Shown: piece by piece, positions 47,451-47,490 of the stretch | Numbering within the stretch: the stretch's first letter is position 1 | How the letters are laid out: each line of letters opens with the position of its first letter | Assembly: GCF_014857925.1 (NCBI RefSeq) | Contig: NZ_JACYVZ010000021.1 | Coordinates: 1-47,490, forward strand | Length of the DNA stretch: 47,490 bases | Reading direction: 5' to 3' | From: Cysteiniphilum marinum | GTDB taxonomy: Bacteria > Pseudomonadota > Gammaproteobacteria > Francisellales > Francisellaceae | Position numbers and translations under genes: made by a program | The notes under the pieces: generated by a model | The model's input: only the letters and a program-made list of their open reading frames with translations | Told to the model about the DNA's origin: nothing | Databases searched by the model: none

Positions 47451-47490
47451 TAGATTGGATCGTTAATTTAGGGCGTATTGACCCTGTAAA
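47447..47490 (+). CDS. 5' end of a gene cut by the window edge
   Basis: An open frame starts at the ATG at 47447 with MIDWIVNLGRIDPV and runs off the window. GGAG lies about eight bases upstream, and the ATG overlaps the leader ORF stop. Too little is visible to assign a family. Confidence 0.5.
   Translation, partial: MIDWIVNLGRIDPV

Overview
The window looks like a chromosomal segment of an AT-rich gammaproteobacterium. It carries the tig-clpP-clpX-lon-hupB-tRNA-Val-ppiD proteostasis block, and also miaA, ligA, purK, purL, alaS, tolC, zwf-pgl-pgi, fabV and an orphan QseB/PmrA-type regulator. The gene set and the base composition as read by eye would suit a relative of the Francisellales (Francisella/Fastidiosibacter-like). 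That placement is inference; no marker here proves it.

Layout. 1-3.8 kb (minus): an unrecognised envelope/secretion cluster of a 391-aa exported protein, a tiny lipoprotein and a 715-aa exported protein, with a 9-bp tandem repeat in its leader. 4-6.6 kb (minus): purK-msrA-unknown, preceded by a YefM/YoeB-type toxin-antitoxin pair with a readable promoter and operator. 6.9-11 kb: ligA, a wrecked purT remnant, and an AAA-ATPase-like/PD-(D/E)XK protein. 11-16.6 kb: a secreted GH5 glycosidase and purL. 16.6-19.8 kb: a 5'-truncated SpoIIE/RsbU-type phosphatase abutting an intact IS21-family element (istA, istB). 19.9-20.4 kb: a small exported cysteine-containing protein. 20.5-29.7 kb (minus): tig, clpP, clpX, lon, hupB, tRNA-Val, ppiD, miaA. 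29.9-33.5 kb (plus): Bcr/CflA exporter, dinB, fabV. 33.5-35.5 kb: orphan response regulator, a MITE-like element, and an FUSC-type membrane protein. 35.6-43.8 kb (minus): alaS, tolC, zwf, pgl, pgi. 43.9-47.1 kb (plus): an alternative-class chaperone-usher pair with no pilin gene in view. 47.1-47.5 kb: a regulatory region with a 24-codon leader ORF coupled by ATGA to a gene leaving the window.

How the genes work together. purK and purL serve de novo purine synthesis, while purT, the formate-dependent alternative to PurN, has decayed. zwf-pgl-pgi form the glucose-6-phosphate branch point. Trigger factor, ClpXP, Lon and PpiD handle folding and turnover. TolC could serve tripartite export.

Three families of dispersed intergenic repeats stand out: a CTCACCC/CTCTCCC palindromic element (3 copies), a CTGAGC...TCGAAG hairpin element (2 copies) and a TATATACCGC terminal-inverted-repeat element (1 full, 1 partial). 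No CRISPR array, rRNA or prophage was seen.
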